Shown here piece after piece: positions 8,064-15,905 of a stretch of DNA of 64,000 nt. This DNA comes from Nocardia acididurans (GTDB lineage Bacteria; Actinomycetota; Actinomycetes; Mycobacteriales; Mycobacteriaceae). The notes below the pieces were generated by a model. It was not told the DNA's origin and did no database searches. It saw only the letters and a program-made list of their open reading frames with translations. The stretch's first letter is position 1. Each line of letters starts with the position of its first letter. The stretch lies in contig NZ_JAERRJ010000002.1 in NCBI RefSeq assembly GCF_016741815.1, forward strand, positions 744,001 to 808,000, read 5' to 3'. A program made the position numbers and the translations under genes.

Positions 8064-9097
8064 TCCACCACCTCGAAGAAGCCCATCCAGCCCAGTTCGG
8101 CGAATTCGGTCTTGTGGGCGTGGAACATGAAGCTGCCGGGGTAGGGGAATCGCAGTTCGCAGATGCCGCGCTGACCTTGGGCCTGCATGATCGTGTCGGT
8201 GAATTCGGCGGGCTCGAGCCGGGTTCCGGTCGGGTAGTACTCGAAGAAGTTGCCGTGGATGTGAAAACTGTTGATGGGGTCGTATTCCAGGACGTTGACC
8301 AGGTAGATGCGCACCAGCTCATTGCGTTTCACGCGAACCGGCTCGTGCACGTAGTGGAAGGGGATGCCGTTCACGGCGTAGAGCTGGTTGCCCTCGCCGT
8401 CGAAGGTGGTGTTGAAACCGTGCATCACCATGACCAATTCGTCCGCCGGCGCACGGGGTGTCGGCGGGTCGATGATGAAGGTGCCGTAGAGCCCGCGCGC
8501 GATGTGCTCGGCCAGCGGGCTGACGTGGCAGTGGTAGAGGTGCAGGCCGAACGGGCGGGCGTCGAAGGCGTAGGTGAAGCTCTCGCCCGGATCGATCACG
8601 CCGGGGCCCGCGCCGGGTACACCGTCCATATCGGCGGGGTGCAGGCCGTGGAAGTGGATGGTGTGCGGGTGATCGGAGCCGTTGGTGAACTTGAACCGCA
8701 GTTCGTCGCCCTCGGTGCAGCGCAGGGTCGGACCGGGGATGCGGCCGTTGAAGGTCCAGGCCGGAAAGCGTACTCCCGGAGCGACTTCCAGCTCCTCGTC
8801 GCTGCTGGCGATCTCGTAGGTGCGCAGGGTGCGGCCGTCGGGGAGGGTGGAGACCACGCCGTAGTCGAAATCGCGCAGCACGTCGGTGGGATTGAAGCCG
8901 TTGAACCTGTGGTCGACGGTGGCGCCGAGGCGGAAGGTCGGACCCTCTACTCCCCCACCGTGACTCATGCCCGTGGTCTGGCTGTGGCCGGGCCCGTGTC
9001 CCTGTCCGGAGGCGACGATCGCCGGAACCGCCGCGGCCCCCGCCGCGCCGAGCAGTGCCCCACCTGCGAGAAATTGCCGCCGCGATGCCGCAACCAT
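8060..9097 (-). CDS. Two-domain multicopper oxidase, Tat-exported
   Basis: A 345-residue multicopper oxidase related to copper nitrite reductases and small laccases. It starts with a Tat signal (SRRQFLAGG) and a His/Gly/Met-rich segment (GHGPGHS, GMSHGGG). HTIHFHGLHPADMDG gives type 2/3 histidines. LYHCHVSPLAEH in domain 1 gives the type 1 Cys and His ligands, as in nitrite-reductase-type proteins. SFHIHGNFF and FMFHAHKTEF supply the domain 2 histidines, with Ala in place of the type 1 Cys. The likely acceptor is dioxygen or nitrite, undecided. It is first in a three-gene unit with a ZIP permease and a Rieske protein, 75 bp after nuoN. Confidence 0.88.
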   Translation of the reverse strand: MVAASRRQFLAGGALLGAAGAAAVPAIVASGQGHGPGHSQTTGMSHGGGVEGPTFRLGATVDHRFNGFNPTDVLRDFDYGVVSTLPDGRTLRTYEIASSDEELEVAPGVRFPAWTFNGRIPGPTLRCTEGDELRFKFTNGSDHPHTIHFHGLHPADMDGVPGAGPGVIDPGESFTYAFDARPFGLHLYHCHVSPLAEHIARGLYGTFIIDPPTPRAPADELVMVMHGFNTTFDGEGNQLYAVNGIPFHYVHEPVRVKRNELVRIYLVNVLEYDPINSFHIHGNFFEYYPTGTRLEPAEFTDTIMQAQGQRGICELRFPYPGSFMFHAHKTEFAELGWMGFFEVVE

Positions 9098-9110
9098 TGT
9101 ACCGCCTAAC

Positions 9111-9126
9111 CAAACTACAAAGTTTG
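9111..9126. promoter_or_regulatory. Palindromic operator before the multicopper oxidase
   Basis: CAAACT-ACAA-AGTTTG is a 6-bp inverted repeat in the nuoN-oxidase gap, 14 bp upstream of the oxidase start. The local AT content is high for this genome. It fits a dimeric repressor site and suggests that the oxidase unit has its own promoter. Confidence 0.45.
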
Positions 9127-9171
9127 AGTCACCTAACTTTATTTCTCCCGGGTCGGTCGGGGCAAGAGTGC

Positions 9172-10605
9172 TCAGGGGATGGGGACGGTGCCCTCGACGG
9201 CCTCCAGGATCGGCCCGGCGAGCAGGCCGGTCAGCAGGACGCCCGCCGCGGCCAGGTAGGCGAGGGCGCGTGGCAGCACAGAGAACGGCTCGCGGGGCAG
9301 GTCGAGTGGCACGCCGCGCAGGGTGGGGAGGATCCACCGCAGGTAGTAGAAGAGGCTCGCGACCGTATTGAGGATCGCGAGCACGACCAGCCAGCCGAGC
9401 CGGGCATCGATGGCGGCGGTGAACACAGTCAGTTTGGCGACGAAAATGCCGGTGGGCGGGGTGCCCACCAGACCGAGCAGACAGATGATCAAGGCGACGA
9501 CCAGCGCCGGGCGGCGGCGGAACAGACCGGCGTAGTCGGTGAGCGCGCGCAGGGCGGGGAGTGCGCAGACCACCGCGAAGGCACCGAGGTTCGTGAGCGC
9601 GTACGCGGTGAGATAGAGCAGAACACCGGGCAGCGCGAGGGAGCTGTGACTCACCGCGGCGACCCCGAGCAGCAGGTAGCCGACCTGGCTGATGGTCGAG
9701 TAGCCGAGCAGGCGGCGGACATCGGTTTGGAAGAACGCGGCGAAGTTGCCGAGCGTCATGGTGAGGGCGGCGATGACGGCGAGCAGCAGCCGCCAGTCGA
9801 TATCGGCCGGTTGCACCAGCGGGCTCACCCGGTAGATCGCCACTACCGCACCGAGTTTCGGAATGGTGGTGACCAGCGCGGCCACGTCGGGCCGGGTGCC
9901 CTGGACGACGTCGGGCACCCAGAAGTGCAGGGGGACCGCACCGGCTTTGAAGAGCAGACCCGTGAGGACGGCGACGGCGCCGAGGGCGAGTGCGGTGCGC
10001 GGGGCGGCGGCGGCCGCATCCTCGAGCATCGGATAGGCAGTGGCGCGGCCCGCACCGAAAAGCAGTGCGGCACCGAACAACATGACCGCTCCGGAGAGTG
10101 CGCCGAAGAGGTAGTACTTGAGCGCGGCCTCGGTGCCCGGGGCATCCTTGGCGAAGGCGACCAGGGCGTAGAGCGGGATACTGGCGAGCAGGTACGCGAC
10201 GATCAGGACCAGGAGGTCGTTCGCGCCCGCGAGCAGAATGGCACCCAGACCGGCCGACACCAGCAGGACGATGTACTCGGATTCTCGTGCGTTCCTGCGA
10301 GTTTCGGGTAGCGAGAGGACGAGCAGCAGCAGAATGCCGCAGGCGACGACCACGCGCACCGTATCGGTCGCGGTATCCACGGCATAGCTGCCGTCGAAGA
10401 GCGTGGACTCGTCGTTCCAGGCCGGGATGGTGGCGGCCACGGTGGTGATCGCGCCGACGGCCGCGAGCAGTCGCACCACCCACTGGCGGTGACGGGGAAG
10501 GAACGATCCGAGGAGGAGGCCGAGTACGGCGACGACTGCGAGTGCGCCCTCCGGGAGCAGAGCCAGGAGGTCCTGGCCCATCATGTCGTCGGTCGTCTCC
10601 CCCAT
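9172..10605 (-). CDS. nuoN: NADH-quinone oxidoreductase subunit N
   Basis: A 477-residue antiporter-like subunit of the complex I membrane arm with about 14 membrane segments. LLFKAGAVPLHFWVPDVVQG carries the conserved Lys of the proton channel, and FFQTDVRRLLGYSTISQVGYLLLG is the diagnostic stretch of the NuoN/M/L family. The ATG at 10605 follows the nuoM stop after one base. An ATG at 10584 with GGGGGAG upstream is an alternative. It ends the Nuo-type operon, and no peripheral-arm gene follows. Confidence 0.93.
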   Translation of the reverse strand: MGETTDDMMGQDLLALLPEGALAVVAVLGLLLGSFLPRHRQWVVRLLAAVGAITTVAATIPAWNDESTLFDGSYAVDTATDTVRVVVACGILLLLVLSLPETRRNARESEYIVLLVSAGLGAILLAGANDLLVLIVAYLLASIPLYALVAFAKDAPGTEAALKYYLFGALSGAVMLFGAALLFGAGRATAYPMLEDAAAAAPRTALALGAVAVLTGLLFKAGAVPLHFWVPDVVQGTRPDVAALVTTIPKLGAVVAIYRVSPLVQPADIDWRLLLAVIAALTMTLGNFAAFFQTDVRRLLGYSTISQVGYLLLGVAAVSHSSLALPGVLLYLTAYALTNLGAFAVVCALPALRALTDYAGLFRRRPALVVALIICLLGLVGTPPTGIFVAKLTVFTAAIDARLGWLVVLAILNTVASLFYYLRWILPTLRGVPLDLPREPFSVLPRALAYLAAAGVLLTGLLAGPILEAVEGTVPIP

Positions 10606-10606
10606 G

Positions 10607-12106
10607 TCAGCGCACCACCAGCAGGCCGAGCGTGCGGGCCGCGGGTTCGATGACATCGAGCAGGAAGCGCGGGAGGATGCCGATCAGGAGGGCGGCCAGC
10701 AGCAGCGGAATGATCGAAACCAGCTCGCGCGGTGCGAGATCCGGGAATTCGGTGGTCTGTTGCGGACCCAGGAACATTTTCTGATAGGCGCGCAGGAACA
10801 GCCCGGCGGTGAGCAGGATGCCGGGGAACGCCAGCGCCGTCAGCACCGGTGCGGGTGCGAAAGCGCCCAGGAAGATCTGGAATTCGGCGATGAAGCCGGA
10901 GAAGCCGGGCAGTCCCAGGGATGCGAAGGCGGCGACCGCCGTCAGTGCGGCGAAGACCGGAGCCTGGCCCGCCAATCCTCCGAAGGCGTTGATGTCGTAG
11001 GTGTTCCGGCGTTCGTACAGTACTCCGGCGAGCAGGAACAGTGCGCCGGTGATCAACCCGTGGCTGACCATCTGGGTGACCGCACCGGAGACGGCCAGCG
11101 TGCGCGCCTCCTCGGTATTGCGGGACGCCAGTCCGGCCGCGCCGACCGCCAGCACGATGTAGCCCATGTGGTTGACCGAGGTGTAGGCGATCATGCGCTT
11201 GAAGTTGTGCTGCGCCAACGCGACCAGCGCACCGTACAGCACGCTGATCACTCCCACGATCACGATGATCAGGGCGTAGCGCCGCCACGCCTCCGGCAGC
11301 AGCGGCATGGCGATCCGCACGAAACCATAGGTGCCGAGTTTGAGCAGCACACCGGCGAGGATGGCCGAACCGGCGGCGGGAGCTTCGGTGTGCGCCAACG
11401 GCAACCAGGTGTGGAACGGCACCGTCGGCGTCTTGATGGCCAGCCCCACCAGAATGGCGGCCAGCGCGATCGCGCCGCGAATACCATTGCCCGCCAGGGG
11501 ATCGGCTCGGGTCAGCTCGACCATGTCGAAGGTGTGCGGCTCGGTCGCCAGGTACAGGATGATGAAGCCGAGCAGCAGTGCCAGCGAGCCCAGGAAGGTG
11601 TAGAGGAAGAACTGCAGCGCCGCCCGCCGCGCCCGCGCATGGCCCCAGCCGTTGATCACGAAGTACATGCCGACGATCGACAGATCGAAGAAGACGAAGA
11701 ACAGCACCAGATCCAGTGCGACGAACACGCCCAGGCACATCGACTCCAGGAACAGGAACAGCGCCGCGAACATTCGCACCCGCCGGGTTTCGCGCAGCGA
11801 GTACACCGCGCACGCCAGAAACAGCACGGTGGTCAACGCGACCAGCGGCAGGCTGAACCCGTCCAGCCCGACGTGATACCCGGAGCCCAGGCTCGGAATC
11901 CAGGTGAGCCGCTGCTCGAACGCGAATTCCCCTGCCGCGGGCGGGCTCTCGCGATATCGCAGCCACAGCAGGACGGTCAGCGCCACTTCGACGGCGCTGA
12001 CTGTCACCCACACCCAGCGCACCGCGCGATCACCGAGGCGGGCCAGCGCGGGCAGTACGATCGCCGCCACCAGCGGGAGGAACACCAGCACGCCGAGCAC
12101 GCTCAC
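10607..12106 (-). CDS. nuoM: NADH-quinone oxidoreductase subunit M
   Basis: A 499-residue antiporter-like subunit. LVLFFVFFDLSIVGMYFVI, IKTPTVPFHTWLPLAHTEAP and ALAQHNFKRMIAYTSVNHMG are the usual NuoM signatures. The Glu expected in transmembrane helix 5 (LLFWELMLIP in E. coli) is replaced by Asp in VFFDLSIV. That is a conservative change at a functionally important position. The start is GTG at 12106, with GAGAGGTGAG just upstream. Downstream of nuoL by 43 bp. Confidence 0.93.
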   Translation of the reverse strand: MSVLGVLVFLPLVAAIVLPALARLGDRAVRWVWVTVSAVEVALTVLLWLRYRESPPAAGEFAFEQRLTWIPSLGSGYHVGLDGFSLPLVALTTVLFLACAVYSLRETRRVRMFAALFLFLESMCLGVFVALDLVLFFVFFDLSIVGMYFVINGWGHARARRAALQFFLYTFLGSLALLLGFIILYLATEPHTFDMVELTRADPLAGNGIRGAIALAAILVGLAIKTPTVPFHTWLPLAHTEAPAAGSAILAGVLLKLGTYGFVRIAMPLLPEAWRRYALIIVIVGVISVLYGALVALAQHNFKRMIAYTSVNHMGYIVLAVGAAGLASRNTEEARTLAVSGAVTQMVSHGLITGALFLLAGVLYERRNTYDINAFGGLAGQAPVFAALTAVAAFASLGLPGFSGFIAEFQIFLGAFAPAPVLTALAFPGILLTAGLFLRAYQKMFLGPQQTTEFPDLAPRELVSIIPLLLAALLIGILPRFLLDVIEPAARTLGLLVVR

Positions 12107-12149
12107 CTCACCTCTCCTCGGCGCGGATCACCGTGCCGCACAGTCCGTT

Positions 12150-14081
12150 TCATCGCAACACCAGCAGGACGACGGCCAGCACGACGATGCCGACCACCGC
12201 CTGGGCGAAGTACTGGTGCACCAGCCCCGTCTCCGGCCGACGCGCCAACCGGCCCACACCGCCTGCCGCTCGGCCGATTCCACGCACCGCACGGTCGATG
12301 CTGTGTTCGGCGTCGCGATCCAGCCCGTCGGCCGCGGCCAGCGCACCGCGCGCGGCAGCGCGCACACCACGATCGAGCACCTGATCATCGAAGCGCGCCA
12401 GCCCGCGCGCGAGCGTGAACACCGGCGCGACCACGAGCCGGTCGACCGCTGACTCCAGCCCGAGCCAGCTCGTCAGGAACGGGACGGCGGAAAGCTCGCC
12501 GCGGCGACGGATCAGCGTCGCGACCGTGGCCACGGCAAGCACGGCGACGAGGCCGGATATCACTGGTTCCCACCATCCGATCGTCGGCGCGGAATCCCCG
12601 AGCACGCGCGCGAATCCGTTGTGCACCACCGGAAGCACGGCAGCTCCGGCGGCTACGGCACACAGCGCCAGCACCGACAGCGGCAGGGCCTGTGCGGTGT
12701 TCACCCGCCGCGTGCCGACCTCCTCCTCATCCCAGTGATTCCGTATCTCGTTAGTGGCGGCGGTGACCTCGCCGCGTGCGGTGATCCCATCGGACAGGGC
12801 GGGGTCGACGGGTCGCGCGACGGTGGTGCGCCTGCCGACCGTCCACACCAGGGTCAGCGCCCGCCCGGCGTACACCGTGCCGAGCGCGGCTGCCGCCCAG
12901 GCCGCGAGGTACAGCGCGGTGGACGATTCCCTGGCGGCGGACAGTATCGCGTCCTTGGTCGGCCACAGCGCCAGCGGCGGAACTCCCGCCAGGCTCAGGG
13001 CTCCGATGGTGAAGGTCACGCCCACAACGGGGTATGCGCGGGCGGAGCCGCGCAGGCCGGTGAGGTTCCTGGTGCCGAGGGCGGTGAGCCAGGCGCCCGC
13101 GCACAGGAACAGCAGGCTCTTGGTGATGGCGTGGGCGACCAGGTGGCCGGTGCCCGCCACGACGCCGCCCGCACCGGCAGCCATGACCATCAGGCCGACC
13201 TGGGCGCAGGTGGAGGCGGCGAGGAGTTGTTTGAGGTCGGATTGGCAGACGGCTACCGCACCCAGCGCCAGGGCGGTCAGGACGCCGATCCAGGCGGTGG
13301 CCGGTCCGGCCCAGCCGGTGGAGTGCAGCAGGGGTTCCAGGCGCAGCAGCAGGTAGGCGCCGGCCGCGACCATGGTTGCCGAATGCAGCAGCGCGGAAAC
13401 GGGACTCGGGCCCGCCATTGCTCGTGAGAGCCAGAAGCTGAAGGGGAGTTGAGCGGATTTGCCCAGGGCTGCCACCAGGATTCCCGCCGCGACGACGTCG
13501 CGCCAGGGTTCGGCGAGGGTGGGGAGGGTGTCCAGGGTGAGTGCGAGCGAGCCGCCTGCGACGGCTGCACCGGCGGCGAGGTACATGCCGAGATCGGCTG
13601 TGCGCGTGGTCAGGAAGGCCACGGTGCCTGATGCGGCGCGCTGTTCGTCGCGCCAGCGGAAGCCGATCAGCGCGTAGGAGGCCGCGCCCATGAGTTCCCA
13701 CGCGAACAGGAGGGTGAGCAGGTTCTGTGCGGTGACGGTGACCAGCATGGCGGCAGAGAACATGAGCATGAGGCCGTGAAAGCGGGCCTCGGGCTCATCC
13801 GGGCGCAGGTCGCCCGCGGCGAAGATCAGCACCGCTGTGACGATCGCGGTCACGGTGACGATCATGACCGCGGAGAGGCCGTCGACGCCCAGCGACAGCG
13901 GGATGCCGGTCAGGAACGGAGCCGAAACTTCCGGCCGATCAAGGGCATTCAGGATCGCCAGCGCGGTGGCCGCGACCGCGACGGTGACGGAGGTCGACGG
14001 TGCGACGCGGTCGGCGCGGCGGCCGCAGACCAGCAGCGCCGTACCCGCGATGGCGGGGAGCGCGATCATCCACCACAGCAC
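12150..14081 (-). CDS. nuoL: NADH-quinone oxidoreductase subunit L
   Basis: A 643-residue antiporter-like subunit with about 16 membrane segments and the long C-terminal lateral helix expected of NuoL (from about residue 530). LFAWELMGAASYALIGF holds the conserved Glu. ALGKSAQLPFSFWLSRAMAG holds the channel Lys; the typical [21 protein letters not shown] stretch reads here as PFSFWLSRAMAGPSPVSALLH. The start is GTG at 14081, 4 bp after nuoK. It is a complete proton-pumping subunit, so the arm is likely functional. Confidence 0.93.
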   Translation of the reverse strand: MLWWMIALPAIAGTALLVCGRRADRVAPSTSVTVAVAATALAILNALDRPEVSAPFLTGIPLSLGVDGLSAVMIVTVTAIVTAVLIFAAGDLRPDEPEARFHGLMLMFSAAMLVTVTAQNLLTLLFAWELMGAASYALIGFRWRDEQRAASGTVAFLTTRTADLGMYLAAGAAVAGGSLALTLDTLPTLAEPWRDVVAAGILVAALGKSAQLPFSFWLSRAMAGPSPVSALLHSATMVAAGAYLLLRLEPLLHSTGWAGPATAWIGVLTALALGAVAVCQSDLKQLLAASTCAQVGLMVMAAGAGGVVAGTGHLVAHAITKSLLFLCAGAWLTALGTRNLTGLRGSARAYPVVGVTFTIGALSLAGVPPLALWPTKDAILSAARESSTALYLAAWAAAALGTVYAGRALTLVWTVGRRTTVARPVDPALSDGITARGEVTAATNEIRNHWDEEEVGTRRVNTAQALPLSVLALCAVAAGAAVLPVVHNGFARVLGDSAPTIGWWEPVISGLVAVLAVATVATLIRRRGELSAVPFLTSWLGLESAVDRLVVAPVFTLARGLARFDDQVLDRGVRAAARGALAAADGLDRDAEHSIDRAVRGIGRAAGGVGRLARRPETGLVHQYFAQAVVGIVVLAVVLLVLR

Positions 14082-14085
14082 GGCG

Positions 14086-14388
14086 TCAGCCCTTCAGATC
14101 CGCGGCGGAGTCGACCATGTCGACGTCGCGGGACCGGAAAATGGCTGTGGTGACGGCGAATCCGGCCGCCATCTCCACGGCCATGGCGGTGACGGCCACC
14201 AGCACCAGCACCTGGGCGTCGTCGGAGGGGCGGACGAAATACCAGAACGCGGCGGCGGCCACGATCACGCCGTTGATCATGAGCTCCAGGCCCATCATGA
14301 CCATGACGATGGACTGCTGGGAGAGGACGCCGAACAGGCCGATGCTGAACAGGGCCGCCGCCAAGACGAGGAACTCGGGCAGATTCAT
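14086..14388 (-). CDS. nuoK: NADH-quinone oxidoreductase subunit K
   Basis: A 100-residue, three-helix membrane subunit. GVLSQQSIVMVMMGLELMIN contains the Glu (in GLELM) conserved in helix 2, and AAVEMAAG-like VEMAAG in helix 3 carries the second conserved Glu. Its ATG overlaps the nuoJ stop by 4 bp, a standard coupling in nuo operons. The C-terminal tail DVDMVDSAADLKG is longer and more acidic than usual. Confidence 0.92.
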   Translation of the reverse strand: MNLPEFLVLAAALFSIGLFGVLSQQSIVMVMMGLELMINGVIVAAAAFWYFVRPSDDAQVLVLVAVTAMAVEMAAGFAVTTAIFRSRDVDMVDSAADLKG

Positions 14389-14948
14389 TGCCCTGCACCA
14401 CCTTCCACCGGGTCGTCGGCTCGGGCGCGGTCGAGGCGGTCGCCGTATCGGTCGTAGCGGCCGCGGTGGGTGGCCAGCACCACGGTGGCCACGATGGTGG
14501 CGAACAGCACCAGGCCGACGATGATCATCACCAGCATTTTCGAACCCATGAGGGCCGCGCCGAGGGAGGCGGTCGGGTCGGCGGGCGGTTGCACGTCGCG
14601 CGCGGGCCAATCCACCAGCAGCGCAACCGAGGACAGCGCCAGGAACACCGCCGTCGAGATGCCGGCGGCAGCTTTCGTGTTGTGCACCATGGTCATCGGC
14701 ATGAGGCCGGCCGGATTCATCATGTACATGATCATGAACACCGCCATGACCACCATTTCCATGATCATCATGAGCACCACCAGCACGCCGAGATAGGCCA
14801 GCTCGACCAGGAATACGGTGCCCGCCGCACACAGGAACGACACCAGCAGCGCGAAGGTGGCGCGCGCCATGGAGTCGACCCGGAACACCGCGATCCCGGA
14901 CGCGACCGCGCACACCGCGCACACCCAGAACAGCACCTGCGTCACCAC
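14385..14948 (-). CDS. nuoJ: NADH-quinone oxidoreductase subunit J
   Basis: A 187-residue subunit with five predicted helices. VELAYLGVLVVLMMIMEMVVM matches the helix-3 signature (usually YVGAIMVLFLFVVMM) that carries the pi-bulge. The stretch MEMVVMAVFMIMYMMNPAGLMPMTM is strikingly Met-rich. The C-terminal 30 residues are hydrophilic. It starts at GTG 14948 and is 9 bp after nuoH. Confidence 0.9.
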   Translation of the reverse strand: MVTQVLFWVCAVCAVASGIAVFRVDSMARATFALLVSFLCAAGTVFLVELAYLGVLVVLMMIMEMVVMAVFMIMYMMNPAGLMPMTMVHNTKAAAGISTAVFLALSSVALLVDWPARDVQPPADPTASLGAALMGSKMLVMIIVGLVLFATIVATVVLATHRGRYDRYGDRLDRARADDPVEGGAGQ

Positions 14949-14957
14949 GGCACCTCC

Positions 14958-15905
14958 TCAGCGAATCATCACGATCGAAACCACCAGCGCCTGAACCAGA
15001 ATCAGCGGCAGCAGCACCACCCAGGCCACCTCCATGTATCGCGACATCCGAATCGCGGGCCATCGCCGCCCCCACCACACCAGCACCGCCAGCACGCCCG
15101 CCGTCTTCACCACCGACCACAGCCACCCGGGTAGCCACGGTCCCGCGCCACCGCCCAGGAACAATGGCACCGCCATGGCCGCGGCCGCCACGAACAGTGC
15201 GCGCCTGGCGAATTCGAGCACCAGCCGATCCACCCCGGACAACTCGGCGAACACGCCCCCGCTGATCTCCGGCCCCGCCGCCGTCGCGAACGGCGGCAGG
15301 AACGACATGGCGGGCACCGACAGCAGATACACCACGAACGCGACCGGCATGATCACCACGAACCACCGATCCTGCTGCGCGGCAACGATATCGGCGACGC
15401 TCAGCGACCCGGACCCCACGGCGGCGCAGATCAGCGCGAACATGTGCGGCAACTCGTAGGCCAGCCCCTGCGCCACGAACCGATACCCGCCCACCAGCGA
15501 GAACACCGAATTCGCACCCCACCCCGCCAGCCACACCGCCGCCCACGCCACCACCTCGAGCGCATTGAACCAGGCCAGCGTGACACCGCCATCGAGCACC
15601 ACCGTGCCCGCGACCGGCACCAGCGCGGCCGCGCACACGGCAGCGACCAACAGCACCGATCCCGCTGCCCGCCAGAGCAATACGTCAGCGCCGACAATGC
15701 CGCGCCGCTGCTGCACCAGCGCCAGCGCGACGGTCCGCATCGGTGCGGCCACCGCCGCCGACGCCGAAGCGCCCGCCGCCCGCGCCCGCAACACAGCCTC
15801 CGCCGCGGACACCGCGTACACCATCAGACCCACCACCAACGGCACCAGCAGCGCCGCCCACCACGGCGCGATGCCGGAAACCCTCTGCCCCGGCATCTCA
15901 TCCAT
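14958..15905 (-). CDS. nuoH: NADH-quinone oxidoreductase subunit H
   Basis: A 315-residue subunit H with eight or nine membrane helices; NuoH normally forms the quinone entrance between membrane and peripheral arms. GANSVFSLVGGYRFVAQGLAYELPHMFALI is close to the canonical quinone-cavity stretch and keeps the YE pair. Other landmarks are also present (RRGIVGADVLLW, AGPEISGGVFAELSGVDRL). The ATG at 15905 overlaps the end of the upstream His-rich gene by 8 bp. Because subunits B and D are missing, what this quinone pocket contacts is an open question. Confidence 0.88.
   Translation of the reverse strand: MDEMPGQRVSGIAPWWAALLVPLVVGLMVYAVSAAEAVLRARAAGASASAAVAAPMRTVALALVQQRRGIVGADVLLWRAAGSVLLVAAVCAAALVPVAGTVVLDGGVTLAWFNALEVVAWAAVWLAGWGANSVFSLVGGYRFVAQGLAYELPHMFALICAAVGSGSLSVADIVAAQQDRWFVVIMPVAFVVYLLSVPAMSFLPPFATAAGPEISGGVFAELSGVDRLVLEFARRALFVAAAAMAVPLFLGGGAGPWLPGWLWSVVKTAGVLAVLVWWGRRWPAIRMSRYMEVAWVVLLPLILVQALVVSIVMIR

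Noticed and set aside
10583-12418. Long plus-strand open frame antisense to nuoM
   Set aside because: It is a high-GC shadow of nuoM and nuoL: Gln/Arg/Glu-rich, no domain, and it runs across two real genes.
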